Shown: piece by piece, positions 52,859 to 62,760 of the stretch
Numbering within the stretch: position 1 is the stretch's first letter
How the letters are laid out: every line of letters starts with the position of its first letter
Source: Photobacterium sanctipauli
Lineage (GTDB): Bacteria; Pseudomonadota; Gammaproteobacteria; Enterobacterales; Vibrionaceae
Assembly: GCF_003026495.1 (NCBI RefSeq)
Contig: NZ_PYMA01000011.1
Coordinates: 62,001 to 126,000, forward strand
Direction: 5' to 3'
DNA: 64,000 nucleotides
Translations under genes and position numbers: made by a program
Notes under the pieces: generated by a model
The model's input: only the letters and a program-made list of their open reading frames with translations
Databases searched by the model: none
What the model was told of the DNA's origin: nothing

Positions 52859-55489
52859 ATGAGCGATCTTGCAAAAGAGATCACGCCCGTAAACATTGAA
52901 GAAGAGCTGAAAGGCTCGTATCTCGACTACGCGATGTCAGTTATCGTGGGTCGTGCTCTTCCTGATGTGCGTGATGGCCTTAAGCCGGTACACCGTCGCG
53001 TTTTGTTCGCGATGAATGTATTGGGCAATGACTGGAATAAAGCATATAAAAAATCAGCCCGTGTGGTTGGTGACGTAATCGGTAAATATCACCCACACGG
53101 TGATAGCGCGGTTTACGACACCATTGTACGTATGGCGCAACCTTTCTCTCTTCGCTACATGCTGGTAGATGGTCAGGGTAACTTCGGTTCGATTGATGGC
53201 GACTCCGCTGCGGCAATGCGTTATACCGAAGTTCGTATGGCTAAGATTGCCCACGAATTGCTGGCTGATCTAGACAAAGAAACGGTTGACTACGTACCAA
53301 ACTACGACGGTACAGAACAAATTCCGGCTGTACTGCCTACGAAAATCCCGAACCTGTTGGTTAACGGTTCTTCGGGTATCGCGGTTGGTATGGCAACGAA
53401 CATCCCACCACATAACCTTGGTGAGGTGATCGACGGCTGCTTGGCTTATATCAATGATGAAGACATCACCATTGATCAGCTAATGGAATACATTCCGGGC
53501 CCAGACTTCCCGACTGCTGCAATGATCAGCGGCCGCAAGGGTATCATCGATGCCTATAAGACTGGCCGCGGCAAGATCTACCTGCGCTCGAAAGCGGAAA
53601 TCGAAGCTGACAAGAACGGTAAAGAAACCATTGTTGTTACCGAAATCCCGTACCAGGTGAACAAAGCTCGCCTGATCGAGAAAATCGCAGAGCTAGTTAA
53701 AGATAAGAAAGTAGAAGGTATCAGTGCACTACGCGATGAGTCTGACAAAGACGGCATGCGTATTGTTATTGAATGTAAGCGCGATGCTGTGGGCGAGGTT
53801 GTACTTAACAACCTGTATGCTCAGACTCAGCTACAGACGACATTCGGTATCAACATGGTGGCACTGGACAACGGCCAGCCGAAGACATTCAACCTGAAAG
53901 AAATGTTGAAGTGCTTCGTGAACCACCGCCGTGAAGTGGTGACTCGCCGTACCATCTACGAGCTACGCAAAGCCCGTGAACGTGCCCACATCCTTGAAGG
54001 TTTGGCACTGGCATTGGCAAACATCGATGAAATCATCGAACTGATCAAAAACGCGCCGACACCGGCTGAAGCGAAAGCTGGCCTGGTTGCACGCGGTTGG
54101 GATCTTGGCAATGTTGCAGCGATGCTTGAGCGCGCTGGTACCGATGCCGCTCGCCCTGAGTGGTTGGAAGAGCAGTACGGTATCCGTGACGGTCAGTACT
54201 TCCTGACTGAGCAGCAAGCACAAGCCATTCTTGACCTACGTCTACATAAACTGACAGGTCTTGAGCACGAGAAGATCCTTGGCGAATACAAAACGCTTCT
54301 AGAAGAAATCGCAGAGCTAATGCACATCCTTGCAAGTTCTGAGCGTCTGATGGAAGTGATTTGCGAAGAGCTAGAGTTGGTGAAAGAGCAGTTTAACGAT
54401 GCTCGTCGTACTGAAATCACCGCTGCTAGCCACGACATCGATCTGGAAGATTTGATCAACCAGGAAGATGTTGTTGTTACCCTTTCTCACGAAGGTTACG
54501 TGAAGTACCAAGTTCTAAGCGACTACGAAGCACAGCGTCGTGGCGGTAAAGGTAAAGCGGCAACGCGCATGAAGGATGAAGACTTCATCGAGCGTCTGCT
54601 GGTAGCCAACACCCACGATACAATTCTGTGTTTCTCTAGCCGTGGCCGTATGTACTGGCTGAAAGTATACCAGTTGCCATTGGCAAGCCGTACTGCACGT
54701 GGTAAGCCGATTGTGAATATCCTGCCACTGGAAGAAGGCGAGCGTATTACCGCTATCCTACCAGTGAAGGAATATGAAGCTGATAAGTTCATCTTCATGG
54801 CAACCGCTGACGGTACCGTTAAGAAGACGCCGCTAACTGACTTTAGCCGTCCTCGTAGCGCAGGTATCATCGCTGTAAACCTACGTGACGGTGACTCGCT
54901 GATTGGTGTTGATATCACCAACGGTAGCGATGACATCATGCTGTTCTCGAAAGCGGGTAAAGTGGTTCGCTTCTCTGAAGAGCAGGTTCGCGGCATGGGC
55001 CGTACCGCAGCAGGTGTTCGCGGTATCAAGCTTGCCGAGAGCGACAACGTTGTATCTCTGATTGTTCCTCACAACGAGGGTGACGTCCTGACAGTAACTG
55101 AAAATGGTTACGGTAAGCGTACTGAGCTATCAGAGTACCCAGCGAAGAGCCGTGCAACACAGGGTGTTGTATCTATCAAGGTTTCTGACCGTAACGGTAG
55201 CGTTGTCGGTGCTGTTCAGGTTGAAGACGGCGATGAGTTCATGATGATCACTAACGGCGGTACGCTGGTTCGTACCCGTGTTGCTGAAGTGAGCCGCGTG
55301 GGCCGTAACACCCAGGGTGTTACGCTGATCCGTACAACCGAAGGTGAGCAAGTTGTTGGCTTGCAGCGTATCGATGAGCCTGAAGAAGAGCTAATCGAAG
55401 ATGCTGAGATTGTTGAGGGTGCTGAAGCGCCAACAGCAGAGCAGCCAGCCGCTGACACTGACGCAGAAGGTTCTTCTGAAGAAGAATAA
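52859..55489 (+). CDS. gyrA: DNA gyrase subunit A
   Basis: Type IIA topoisomerase subunit, 876 aa (E. coli 875). Start at ATG 52859 ([16 protein letters not shown]). Catalytic Tyr122 (AMRYTEVR); in the quinolone-resistance region Ser83 and Asp87 are the wild-type residues. The GyrA box QRRGGKG is present near residue 560, followed by the six-bladed pinwheel C-terminal domain and an acidic tail ([14 protein letters not shown]... rich in Glu, Asp, Ala). A strong terminator follows 27 nt past the stop. Confidence 0.98.
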   Translation: MSDLAKEITPVNIEEELKGSYLDYAMSVIVGRALPDVRDGLKPVHRRVLFAMNVLGNDWNKAYKKSARVVGDVIGKYHPHGDSAVYDTIVRMAQPFSLRYMLVDGQGNFGSIDGDSAAAMRYTEVRMAKIAHELLADLDKETVDYVPNYDGTEQIPAVLPTKIPNLLVNGSSGIAVGMATNIPPHNLGEVIDGCLAYINDEDITIDQLMEYIPGPDFPTAAMISGRKGIIDAYKTGRGKIYLRSKAEIEADKNGKETIVVTEIPYQVNKARLIEKIAELVKDKKVEGISALRDESDKDGMRIVIECKRDAVGEVVLNNLYAQTQLQTTFGINMVALDNGQPKTFNLKEMLKCFVNHRREVVTRRTIYELRKARERAHILEGLALALANIDEIIELIKNAPTPAEAKAGLVARGWDLGNVAAMLERAGTDAARPEWLEEQYGIRDGQYFLTEQQAQAILDLRLHKLTGLEHEKILGEYKTLLEEIAELMHILASSERLMEVICEELELVKEQFNDARRTEITAASHDIDLEDLINQEDVVVTLSHEGYVKYQVLSDYEAQRRGGKGKAATRMKDEDFIERLLVANTHDTILCFSSRGRMYWLKVYQLPLASRTARGKPIVNILPLEEGERITAILPVKEYEADKFIFMATADGTVKKTPLTDFSRPRSAGIIAVNLRDGDSLIGVDITNGSDDIMLFSKAGKVVRFSEEQVRGMGRTAAGVRGIKLAESDNVVSLIVPHNEGDVLTVTENGYGKRTELSEYPAKSRATQGVVSIKVSDRNGSVVGAVQVEDGDEFMMITNGGTLVRTRVAEVSRVGRNTQGVTLIRTTEGEQVVGLQRIDEPEEELIEDAEIVEGAEAPTAEQPAADTDAEGSSEEE

Positions 55490-55515
55490 GTTTTGCAGTA
55501 GCAACGACTGAACAG

Positions 55516-55544
55516 AGCGCAGCCCAATGGCTGCGCTTTTTTTT
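55516..55544 (+). terminator. gyrA terminator
   Basis: AGCGCAGCC (55516-55524), CAAT loop, GGCTGCGCT, then T7. Confidence 0.95.
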
Positions 55545-55712
55545 GCTGGTTTGTCTGGAAATGGACAAATTTACAAGAAACTCTTTTCAGCACCACCATA
55601 AAGGTGTAAAAACAAAGACATGATCGGTGTCACAATCAAGGTTCGTCCCCATAACCGTGTTGCCGCACTCTTTTTCTACCCCCATGTTTACTAGCAGGAG
55701 CATGTCTTTATC

Positions 55713-56795
55713 ATGGATAAGGTTTTTAATTTTTGCGCTGGTCCGGCAATGATCCCGGCAGATGTCCTTAAAAAAGCACAACAAGAGCTGATCAATTGGA
55801 ATGATCAGGGTACTTCTGTGATGGAAGTGAGCCACCGTGGCAAGCCTTTCATCGAGCTGGCGAAACAGTCGGAGCAAGATCTGCGTGACCTGATGGGGAT
55901 CCCGGATAACTACCATGTACTATTTTGCCATGGTGGTGCCCGTGCGCAATTTGCTGCTGTACCGATGAATATTCTGGGCGATGGCGAGACTGCCGATTAT
56001 ATGAACGGTGGTTACTGGGCACAAAGCGCGTCGACCGAGGCAAAGAAATACTGCAGCCCTAATGAAATTGACATTACCTGCGAGCGTGATGGCAAAACGG
56101 CGATCTTACCGGCTGCCGAGTGGCCAATTTCTGACGAGGCAGCGTATGTTCACTTTTGCCCGAACGAGACCATTGATGGTATCGAGATCCGCGACCTGCC
56201 TGTGACGGATAAGCCGATCGTGGCTGATTTGTCATCGACGATTCTGTCTCGCGAAATCGATGTATCGAAGTACGCCCTAATTTATGCGGGTGCGCAAAAG
56301 AACATTGGTCCTGCTGGCCTAACCATCGTGATTGTTCGTGACGACTTATTGGGTAAAGCCCAATCAATCATCCCTAGCATCCTGGATTACACCGTACAGG
56401 TCGATAAAGAGTCGATGTACAACACGCCACCGACATTTGCTTGGTATTTAGCGGGTGAAGTATTTAAGTGGCTGAAAGAGATTGGCGGTGTGGCTGAAAT
56501 GCAAAAGCGCAATGAGGAAAAAGCCAAGGTGCTTTATGACTACATTGATCAGTCTGACTTTTACCGCAATGACGTTCACAGCGATAACCGTTCATTGATG
56601 AACGTGCCATTCCAACTGAAGAACCCGGCGCTAGACAGTGTTTTCCTTGAAAAGGCTGATGCCGCAGGGCTGAAAGCGCTGAAAGGCCACCGTGCCGTAG
56701 GGGGTATGCGTGCATCTATCTACAACGCCATGCCACTGGAAGGGGTACAGGCGCTGGTTACGTTTATGCAGGCTTTCGAGCAAGAGCACGCCTAA
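55713..56795 (+). CDS. serC: Phosphoserine aminotransferase SerC
   Basis: PLP enzyme of serine and pyridoxal-phosphate synthesis; 360 aa (E. coli 362). N-terminus [25 protein letters not shown] near residue 75, PLP Lys in [11 protein letters not shown] near residue 195, and [16 protein letters not shown] at the end. ATG 55713 with AGGAG about 12 nt upstream. In E. coli serC-aroA are one operon; here a two-component system and a lipoprotein gene lie between them. Confidence 0.96.
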   Translation: MDKVFNFCAGPAMIPADVLKKAQQELINWNDQGTSVMEVSHRGKPFIELAKQSEQDLRDLMGIPDNYHVLFCHGGARAQFAAVPMNILGDGETADYMNGGYWAQSASTEAKKYCSPNEIDITCERDGKTAILPAAEWPISDEAAYVHFCPNETIDGIEIRDLPVTDKPIVADLSSTILSREIDVSKYALIYAGAQKNIGPAGLTIVIVRDDLLGKAQSIIPSILDYTVQVDKESMYNTPPTFAWYLAGEVFKWLKEIGGVAEMQKRNEEKAKVLYDYIDQSDFYRNDVHSDNRSLMNVPFQLKNPALDSVFLEKADAAGLKALKGHRAVGGMRASIYNAMPLEGVQALVTFMQAFEQEHA

Positions 56796-56832
56796 GCACG
56801 ACGCAAAATAGTCTTGAAATAGATGTAAAGAC

Positions 56833-56866
56833 AAGCCCCTGCTGTGATGACAGCAGGGGCTTTTCT
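56833..56866 (+). terminator. serC terminator
   Basis: AAGCCCCTGCTGT (56833-56845), GATG loop, exact complement, then TTTTCTATG. Confidence 0.92.
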
Positions 56867-56888
56867 ATGCGTGTTTTTGGCACCTAGG

Positions 56889-57059
56889 CTTTATACCAAC
56901 CTACATAAGTACTTGATCAGTCTTACTGGTTAAAATCGCTGCTATCTACGTTAGAGATTTTGTTATTAGAACCACTAGTTACTGCAATCTCTGCCTTGAT
57001 AACAACGATTTTTCCTGCGTAATACTTTGCTCAATTACTTACCCAGGTTGGTATTAAAA
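56889..57059. mobile_element. MITE-like palindromic element (non-coding)
   Basis: About 170 bp bounded by inverted ends: left TTATACCAACCTACATAAGT at 56891, right complement of TTAATACCAACCTGGGTAAG ending at 57058. The two arms can be aligned over about 50 bp (ACCAACCT, TAAGTA.TTGA.CA, AAAATCG.TG.TATC shared) with scattered mismatches. No ORF inside. Elements with TATACCAAYCT ends are common in Vibrionaceae and Shewanella as I recall; only one copy is in this window. A TA target duplication cannot be settled. Confidence 0.65.
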
Positions 57060-57068
57060 GATGAGCGC

Positions 57069-58313
57069 CTAAGTGTGCCGGAAGCGAACTAGGGTGGTGA
57101 ATTGTTGCCCGTCGTCTTCAGTGGAGAAGGCCCATACCATTCGCTCGCAGATCCGCTCGACAATTGCCAGCCCACAGCCATAACCGGCATTGTAAGTTTC
57201 GTTGCCGTCGTGGCGGTTGGATATGGTGAGCTGATCACCCGAGAGCTGAATATCAATATCGCCGACGCTGTAACTGAAGGCGTTTTTAATCAGGTTGTTC
57301 ATAATAATATTGATGAAGCTTTGTGGTGCCTCAATGAATGCTCCATGGCTAACGTCCAGCTGAAAGTTGGCATTTTGCTTGGCAAATATAGGGGCCATGG
57401 TGTCCAGCTGGTGGCGCAAGCAGTGCTCCAACGAGAACAAACCAATATGTTGTGGCTCAATGGTTGCCTTACCAAGCAATAGGAACGCCTCGGTTAGTTC
57501 TTTCATATCGGCGCTGGCTTGCTGGATCCGGTAAATGGCTTTGGTTGCTGCACGAGGTTGATCTGGGAGCTTTTCCAGCAACTCGGCCGAGCCCTGGATC
57601 ACCATAATCGGTGTGCGAAGCTCGTGGGAGGCAAAGCGGCTAAACTCCTTTTCTCGTTGAAAGTAGCCGGCGATCTGGCTTTTGCTTTCGAGCAGTGTGT
57701 GCTCAATCTCACGGGTTTCCTTGTAGGCCGAGTCAATGGTGAACAACGGCTTGTCAGGCGACATTTGCGAAATTTTTTGTTCAATTTGCTGTAGCGGGCG
57801 AGAAATGGAGCGCACCAGATATAGCCCGTAGAGCACCATGGCAAGGGACGCAATGCCGCCAAGAATAAAGACGATTTGATGCAGGCGGGCTTCATAGGTG
57901 TCTAAGTAGTCATCGGCATCGTCTTTAAAGACGATATACAGCAAGCCCTGGCCTGAAGGATGGTCGAGCACGATGAAGTGCTTGTCTTCGCCGCCAAGCA
58001 AAAACTCATAGAATCCTGTGCTCTGATAAGGCTTTAGCCAGCCGGGGTAGGGGTGAATATCCCAATAGGTGTCAAATTCATTGCTGTTTGGCAAAGGGGC
58101 ATCTTCCCCATGCAACTGGTACTCTTCCAGATATTTGGTCGCTTCGGTATCTAACCAGTGGTGCAAACTGATCACTTCCAGCTCATTTTCAGCGAGATAA
58201 ATCACCCCCCAAAACAGGCTGCATACCACCAGGGTGGCAATACCAAAACTCCACCTAATTTGGCGGTAGAGGCTATGGTAGCGCTGCTTACTTGAGTCGG
58301 TAGCCTTGGCCAT
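57069..58313 (-). CDS. Sensor histidine kinase
   Basis: Membrane sensor of 414 aa from ATG 58313 (GGAG 7 nt before), overlapping the response regulator gene by 26 nt; a longer frame runs to 58376 but lies wholly in that gene. Two membrane helices (about residues 22-42 and 148-170) flank a roughly 105-residue periplasmic sensor containing FDTYWDIHPYPGWLKPY; HAMP follows. HisKA has His230 in SRFASHELRTP; the ATPase has NNLIKNAFSYS (N box) and GYGCGLAIVERI (G box), but a short G-region otherwise. Stimulus unknown; its partner is the OmpR-type regulator upstream. Confidence 0.9.
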   Translation of the reverse strand: MAKATDSSKQRYHSLYRQIRWSFGIATLVVCSLFWGVIYLAENELEVISLHHWLDTEATKYLEEYQLHGEDAPLPNSNEFDTYWDIHPYPGWLKPYQSTGFYEFLLGGEDKHFIVLDHPSGQGLLYIVFKDDADDYLDTYEARLHQIVFILGGIASLAMVLYGLYLVRSISRPLQQIEQKISQMSPDKPLFTIDSAYKETREIEHTLLESKSQIAGYFQREKEFSRFASHELRTPIMVIQGSAELLEKLPDQPRAATKAIYRIQQASADMKELTEAFLLLGKATIEPQHIGLFSLEHCLRHQLDTMAPIFAKQNANFQLDVSHGAFIEAPQSFINIIMNNLIKNAFSYSVGDIDIQLSGDQLTISNRHDGNETYNAGYGCGLAIVERICERMVWAFSTEDDGQQFTTLVRFRHT

Positions 58314-58953
58314 GAATTGTCTCCAACCGTGATGTTTCAAACCCCTTGTCGATGGCATTGCGCAAGCCGTAAACATGGCTACGCAGGGCGTCGCTACTTG
58401 GTGCTTCCTCTCCCCACACTTCCTCGATAACTTGCTTGCGGCTAACCATATTAGGCGCGTGCTTGAGTAGCACGGTGAGAATCTTGAATTGGATACGACT
58501 CAGTTTCATTGGCTTGTCGGCACGGGTCACCTGATCGGTTTGGGTGTTTAAGCGAATATCAGCAAAGGAGAGAATCCCCATGTCTTTGCGGGGGCCGCGG
58601 CAGGCAAGTGCCTCAAGCCTTAGGCTGAGCTCCTCCATGGCAAAGGGCTTGATGAGGTAATCATCGCCACCGGCCTTGAAAGCGGCAACTTTGTCTTCAA
58701 GGGTATCCTTGGCGGTAAGAAATAAGATCGGTGTCGAGCACAGCAGTTGCTGGCGGATTTTCTGCACGGTACTGATGCCATCGGCCTTGGGCATCATGAC
58801 ATCCATCACTATTACATCAAAGTTGTCTTTCCCCAGTAAGCAAAGTGCCGATTCGCCGTTGTAGGCAAAGTCGGTAATGTGCCCGCCGATCTCTAGGTAG
58901 TCGGCAATGGTTTCGGCGACATGATGATTGTCTTCGACAATGAGTATTTTCAT
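58288..58953 (-). CDS. OmpR/PhoB-family response regulator
   Basis: 221 aa. Receiver domain with phospho-acceptor Asp51 (VIVMDVMMP), acidic pair ED at residues 7-8, switch Thr (FLTAKD) and Lys in LIKPF; C-terminal winged helix (KLSRIQFKILTVLLKHAPNM, RSHVYGLRNAID, HGQGYRL). Starts divergently from the lipoprotein gene with only 91 bp between, and precedes the kinase with a 26-nt overlap. Confidence 0.93.
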   Translation of the reverse strand: MKILIVEDNHHVAETIADYLEIGGHITDFAYNGESALCLLGKDNFDVIVMDVMMPKADGISTVQKIRQQLLCSTPILFLTAKDTLEDKVAAFKAGGDDYLIKPFAMEELSLRLEALACRGPRKDMGILSFADIRLNTQTDQVTRADKPMKLSRIQFKILTVLLKHAPNMVSRKQVIEEVWGEEAPSSDALRSHVYGLRNAIDKGFETSRLETIHGQGYRLK

Positions 58954-58970
58954 CCGATAGCTCTTTATTT

Positions 58971-59004
58971 CTTCACGATCTCTTCACGTTTGTCCTTATA
59001 AGAT
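58971..59004 (+). promoter_or_regulatory. Direct repeats and -10 in the divergent two-component/lipoprotein promoter
   Basis: CTTCACG occurs at 58971-58977 and again at 58982-58988, an 11-bp spacing that suits tandem binding by OmpR-family dimers. TATAAGAT at 58997-59004 looks like the -10 of the lipoprotein gene; the repeats take the place of a -35. Confidence 0.55.
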
Positions 59005-59044
59005 ACGCGCCATTAGAAGGTAACGCTCGAATTAGTAAGGTTTT

Positions 59045-60313
59045 ATGATGAAAAAAATGCTCCTAGTCACTGTAATTGGTGCAATGCTAAGTGCTTGTGG
59101 CGGCAGTGGTTCAGATTCCTCAGATGGCACGGGCCAATCTAAAAGCCTCAATGGCAATATTGACCAAATTTCTTACTCAGACCAAGAATTTACCATCAAT
59201 GGTGAAACGGTGGACTTCTCACAGGCGGAAGTCACCTACCAAGACATCCATTTTGACCCGAACAACTTGGTCGCAGGCATGCGCGTGGACGTTGACTATG
59301 ACGACGGGCGTGTCAGCGAAGTGGAAGTAGAACCGGTGCTAACGGGGAATGTCGATACGATCAGTGGCAATACTATCACTGTGAACGGTGTGTCTTTCAC
59401 CGTGGCTAACCCCCCATCAATTAATACCAACGACTGGGTAATGGTGTTTGGTTATACCTTGGCAAACGGCCAGTGGCAGATTGATATAGTCACAGCAGTT
59501 AACGCTTACCCGTTCGACGAAGTTGAAGGGCGTATTACCGACTTTAACGGCCAGGCACAAACCTTCAAGGTGAACGGCATGGTGGTGAACTACAGCAACA
59601 CGCCGCAGCATGAGATTGACGATGACCAACCGCTGCAAAATGGCTTGTGGGTTGAAGTGTTTGGTGATTACTCATCATCTGAGATGCTGGCACGTGAAAT
59701 TGATATCGAAGACGAGCATGATTTCGACGGTACCGAAGTTGAAGGCATGATTTCTTGGGTAAACAGCGATCAATCACAATTTGAGATCAACGGCCGTACC
59801 AGCGTGCGCGTTGATAGCCGCACCCGCTTTGAAGACGGTAACCAATCACATCTAACGGTGGGCCGCTTGGTGGAAACCGAGCTGAAAAATGAAGCGGGCT
59901 ATTTGGTGGCTGTCGAAGTTGAGTTTGAAGGCAATGACTCGGGAGTCAATGTCGATAGCTTCAGTGTTGAAGGGGAAGCGTCTTATGACGGCACTACACT
60001 AACGATCAATGGTATTTCTTTCATCACGGATTCGGCGACATACTTTGATGATGGCCTAACGCTGGCGACCATTGATGGACGTTGGGTTGAGCTTGAGGGT
60101 ACCGAGGTGGCTGCAGGCTTCTTGGTGCGAGAAGTTGAACCAGAGCAGCAGGAGCTTGAAATCAGCCTTGAAGGGCCTGTAGATGCAGGGGATAACTCAT
60201 TATGGGGCTATAAGGCAACAGATAGTAGCTTGGGTACAACGGATGGTTCATGGGTAGATGTCGAGTGCCAATTCGATGGTACGACTATTTCCCGTTGCCT
60301 CGCAGATGACTAA
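59045..60313 (+). CDS. Acidic lipoprotein with DUF5666-type repeats
   Basis: 422 aa. Signal peptide and lipobox MLSAC (Cys19), then a Ser/Gly/Asp spacer and about five repeats of roughly 65 residues with the pattern GxI..ID...F.INGxxV.....T.....L..G..VEV.G....G.L.A.EIE, seen in LNGNIDQISYSDQEFTINGE, VEGRITDFNGQAQTFKVNGM, VEGMISWVNSDQSQFEING and VEGEASYDGTTLTINGIS. That matches the DUF5666 beta-repeat family. Very acidic overall. Function unknown; the adjacent two-component system probably regulates it. Confidence 0.8.
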   Translation: MMKKMLLVTVIGAMLSACGGSGSDSSDGTGQSKSLNGNIDQISYSDQEFTINGETVDFSQAEVTYQDIHFDPNNLVAGMRVDVDYDDGRVSEVEVEPVLTGNVDTISGNTITVNGVSFTVANPPSINTNDWVMVFGYTLANGQWQIDIVTAVNAYPFDEVEGRITDFNGQAQTFKVNGMVVNYSNTPQHEIDDDQPLQNGLWVEVFGDYSSSEMLAREIDIEDEHDFDGTEVEGMISWVNSDQSQFEINGRTSVRVDSRTRFEDGNQSHLTVGRLVETELKNEAGYLVAVEVEFEGNDSGVNVDSFSVEGEASYDGTTLTINGISFITDSATYFDDGLTLATIDGRWVELEGTEVAAGFLVREVEPEQQELEISLEGPVDAGDNSLWGYKATDSSLGTTDGSWVDVECQFDGTTISRCLADD

Positions 60314-60340
60314 ACCGATAAGCATTATCTGATGTTTATG

Positions 60341-60366
60341 AAAAGCGCCTGCGGGCGCTTTTTTTC
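60341..60366 (+). terminator. Terminator of the lipoprotein gene
   Basis: AAAAGCGCC (60341-60349), 4-nt loop, GGCGCTTTT (60354-60362), then TTT. Confidence 0.92.
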
Positions 60367-60472
60367 TATCTGTAAAAAAATCCCGTACAACAAAGGACTC
60401 AGTACTAGCGAACTGAGTCAATATTGGTTAATCTGCTTGAACTGCGACCAAACAGGATTGAAGAAGTAATAG

Positions 60473-61753
60473 ATGGAAAGTTTAACGTTACAGCCAATAA
60501 GTAAGATTAATGGCACCGTGAATCTGCCGGGTTCAAAGAGCGTATCAAACCGTGCACTGCTATTGGCGGCGTTAGCAAAAGGTACCACGCGTCTGACAAA
60601 CCTCCTGGATAGCGACGACATTCGCCATATGCTCAATGCTCTGACCAAGCTGGGTGTAAGCTACCAATTGTCGGAAGATAAAACCGTTTGTGAAGTGACA
60701 GGCCTTGGCGGTGCATTCCAGCCTACCGAAGCGCTGGAGCTATTCTTGGGTAATGCTGGTACTGCGATGCGCCCGCTGGCTGCCGCGCTTTGCCTTGGCG
60801 AAGGTGAGTTTGTGCTTACCGGTGAGCCACGCATGAAAGAGCGCCCTATTGGCCACTTGGTCGATGCCCTTCAGACGGCGGGTGCTCAAATCACTTATCT
60901 TGAAAACGAAAACTACCCACCGCTTAGCATTAAAGGCACAGGCCTTGCCGGTGGTGAAGTTGAGATCGACGGCTCGATTTCAAGCCAGTTCCTAACGGCA
61001 TTCTTGATGTCGGCACCGATGGCGAATGCTGATACCACCATCCGTATTAAGGGTGAGCTGGTTTCTAAGCCGTACATTGATATTACCCTGCATATCATGG
61101 CGCAATTTGGTGTCGAGGTTGAAAACCGTGACTACCAAGAGTTTGTCGTGAAAGGTGGCCAAACCTACCAGGCGCCGGGCGACTTCCTGGTTGAGGGCGA
61201 TGCATCATCGGCGTCATACTTCCTTGCTGCTGCCGCTATCAAGGGCGGTGAAGTGAAAGTTACCGGTATTGGCAAGAAGAGCATCCAGGGCGATGTGCAG
61301 TTTGCGGATGCGCTTGCGGCCATGGGCGCGGAAATCGAGTGGGGCGATGACTATGTGATTGCGCGCCGCGGCGAACTGAGAGCGGTCGACTTGGATTTCA
61401 ACCATATTCCTGACGCAGCAATGACTATCGCGACAGCGGCACTGTTTGCCGAAGGCACGACGTCGATCCGCAATGTGTACAACTGGCGTGTGAAGGAAAC
61501 CGATCGCTTGGCGGCCATGGCAACCGAGCTGCGCAAAGTGGGTGCTGAGGTCGAAGAGGGTGAAGACTACATCACTATCGTACCGCCGGCGCAACTGCAG
61601 CATGCGGCTATCGACACTTACGATGACCACCGTATGGCCATGTGCTTCTCGCTGGTGGCGCTAAGTGATACCCCTGTGACCATCAATGATCCGAAGTGTA
61701 CGTCGAAAACCTTCCCTGACTACTTCGACAAGCTGGCGCTGCTAAGCCAATAA
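60473..61753 (+). CDS. aroA: 3-phosphoshikimate 1-carboxyvinyltransferase (EPSP synthase)
   Basis: Sixth step of the shikimate pathway; 426 aa (E. coli 427). Class I marks: [19 protein letters not shown] (residues 16-34), [15 protein letters not shown] near residue 92, which is the glyphosate-sensitive class I form, [11 protein letters not shown], and the [12 protein letters not shown] and DDHRMAMCF motifs. A promoter should lie in the 159 bp upstream, since a terminator separates it from the lipoprotein gene. Confidence 0.97.
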   Translation: MESLTLQPISKINGTVNLPGSKSVSNRALLLAALAKGTTRLTNLLDSDDIRHMLNALTKLGVSYQLSEDKTVCEVTGLGGAFQPTEALELFLGNAGTAMRPLAAALCLGEGEFVLTGEPRMKERPIGHLVDALQTAGAQITYLENENYPPLSIKGTGLAGGEVEIDGSISSQFLTAFLMSAPMANADTTIRIKGELVSKPYIDITLHIMAQFGVEVENRDYQEFVVKGGQTYQAPGDFLVEGDASSASYFLAAAAIKGGEVKVTGIGKKSIQGDVQFADALAAMGAEIEWGDDYVIARRGELRAVDLDFNHIPDAAMTIATAALFAEGTTSIRNVYNWRVKETDRLAAMATELRKVGAEVEEGEDYITIVPPAQLQHAAIDTYDDHRMAMCFSLVALSDTPVTINDPKCTSKTFPDYFDKLALLSQ

Positions 61754-61771
61754 GTTGCAAGTGATCTCAAG

Positions 61772-61798
61772 AACCCGCCTCTCATGGCGGGTTTTATC
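61772..61798 (+). terminator. aroA terminator
   Basis: AACCCGCC (61772-61779), 6-nt loop, GGCGGGTT (61786-61793), then TTATCTTTTT. Confidence 0.9.
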
Positions 61799-61978
61799 TT
61801 TTTGGCAAATAGATAGGCCAGCCGATATCAGTATTGCTGCATTACTCATTGGTATCGTCACTATTTTCCCGTATAATACGCCCCCGTTTAAGAGCGCAAA
61901 TACTCAGTTACATCTGAGTTAAGTATCAGATGTAAGTCGGTATTTGTGCTTATACCTAAACAATTTCGGAGAGAACCT

Positions 61979-62662
61979 ATGTCTACTCATGCTCCAGTAA
62001 TCACTGTCGATGGCCCAAGCGGTGCAGGTAAGGGCACCCTGTGTATGCTGTTGGCCGATAAACTGGGCTGGAAGCTGCTTGATTCTGGTGCAATCTACCG
62101 CGTGTTGGCACTGGCTGCCATCCACCATGGTGTTGACCTTGAGTCGGAAGACGCGCTGGTTCCGCTTGCTGCCCATCTTGATGTGCAGTTTGTGGCTGAA
62201 GGCGAGTTAGTGAAGGTTATTCTTGAAGGTGAAGATGTCTCTAGTGAGCTGCGTAAAGAGCAAACCGGTATGGCTGCCTCTAAAGTTGCGGCACTGCCAC
62301 GCGTGCGTGAAGCCCTGCTTCGCCGCCAGCGTGCGTTCAGTGAAGCGCCGGGCTTGGTGGCTGATGGTCGCGACATGGGAACCGTTGTATTCCCTCAGGC
62401 GGAAGTGAAGATCTTCCTTGACGCGAGCGCTGAGGAACGCGCCAATCGACGCATGAATCAGTTGCAACAGAAAGGGTTAGATGTTAACTTTGACCACCTT
62501 TTGAAAGAAATTCAGGAACGTGACTATCGAGATCGCAACCGTGCGGTCGCGCCGTTACGTCCCGCAGACGATGCTTTGGTGCTAGACTCTACAGAGATGT
62601 CTATTGAACAAGTCACCGCACAAGCATTGGCTTTTATTGAAGAAAAATTATCAGCCGAGTAA
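61979..62662 (+). CDS. cmk: Cytidylate kinase
   Basis: Phosphorylates CMP and dCMP; 227 aa, E. coli 227. Start ATG 61979 behind GGAGAG (the frame is open to 61946). P-loop GPSGAGKGT at residues 12-20, [18 protein letters not shown] and the [15 protein letters not shown] lid region are typical. Gene order cmk-rpsA is conserved in Gammaproteobacteria. A hairpin overlaps its stop codon. Confidence 0.96.
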   Translation: MSTHAPVITVDGPSGAGKGTLCMLLADKLGWKLLDSGAIYRVLALAAIHHGVDLESEDALVPLAAHLDVQFVAEGELVKVILEGEDVSSELRKEQTGMAASKVAALPRVREALLRRQRAFSEAPGLVADGRDMGTVVFPQAEVKIFLDASAEERANRRMNQLQQKGLDVNFDHLLKEIQERDYRDRNRAVAPLRPADDALVLDSTEMSIEQVTAQALAFIEEKLSAE

Positions 62663-62670
62663 TCGGCTGA
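62651..62670 (+). other. Hairpin over the cmk stop codon
   Basis: TCAGCCGA (62651-62658), GTAA, TCGGCTGA (62663-62670): 8-bp perfect stem with the TAA in the loop. No T-tract; a possible processing or attenuation element before rpsA. Confidence 0.6.
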
Positions 62671-62760
62671 TGGCGTCGGTGTCACGGAAGATAACTGACT
62701 TTACTACCAACCCCATGCGGTAGGATACCCATGGTTGTTAATCATATTGAAGATTAAAAA

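Noticed and set aside
53099-53125. Quinolone-resistance mutation in gyrA
   Set aside because: Codons 83 and 87 encode Ser and Asp, the wild-type residues.
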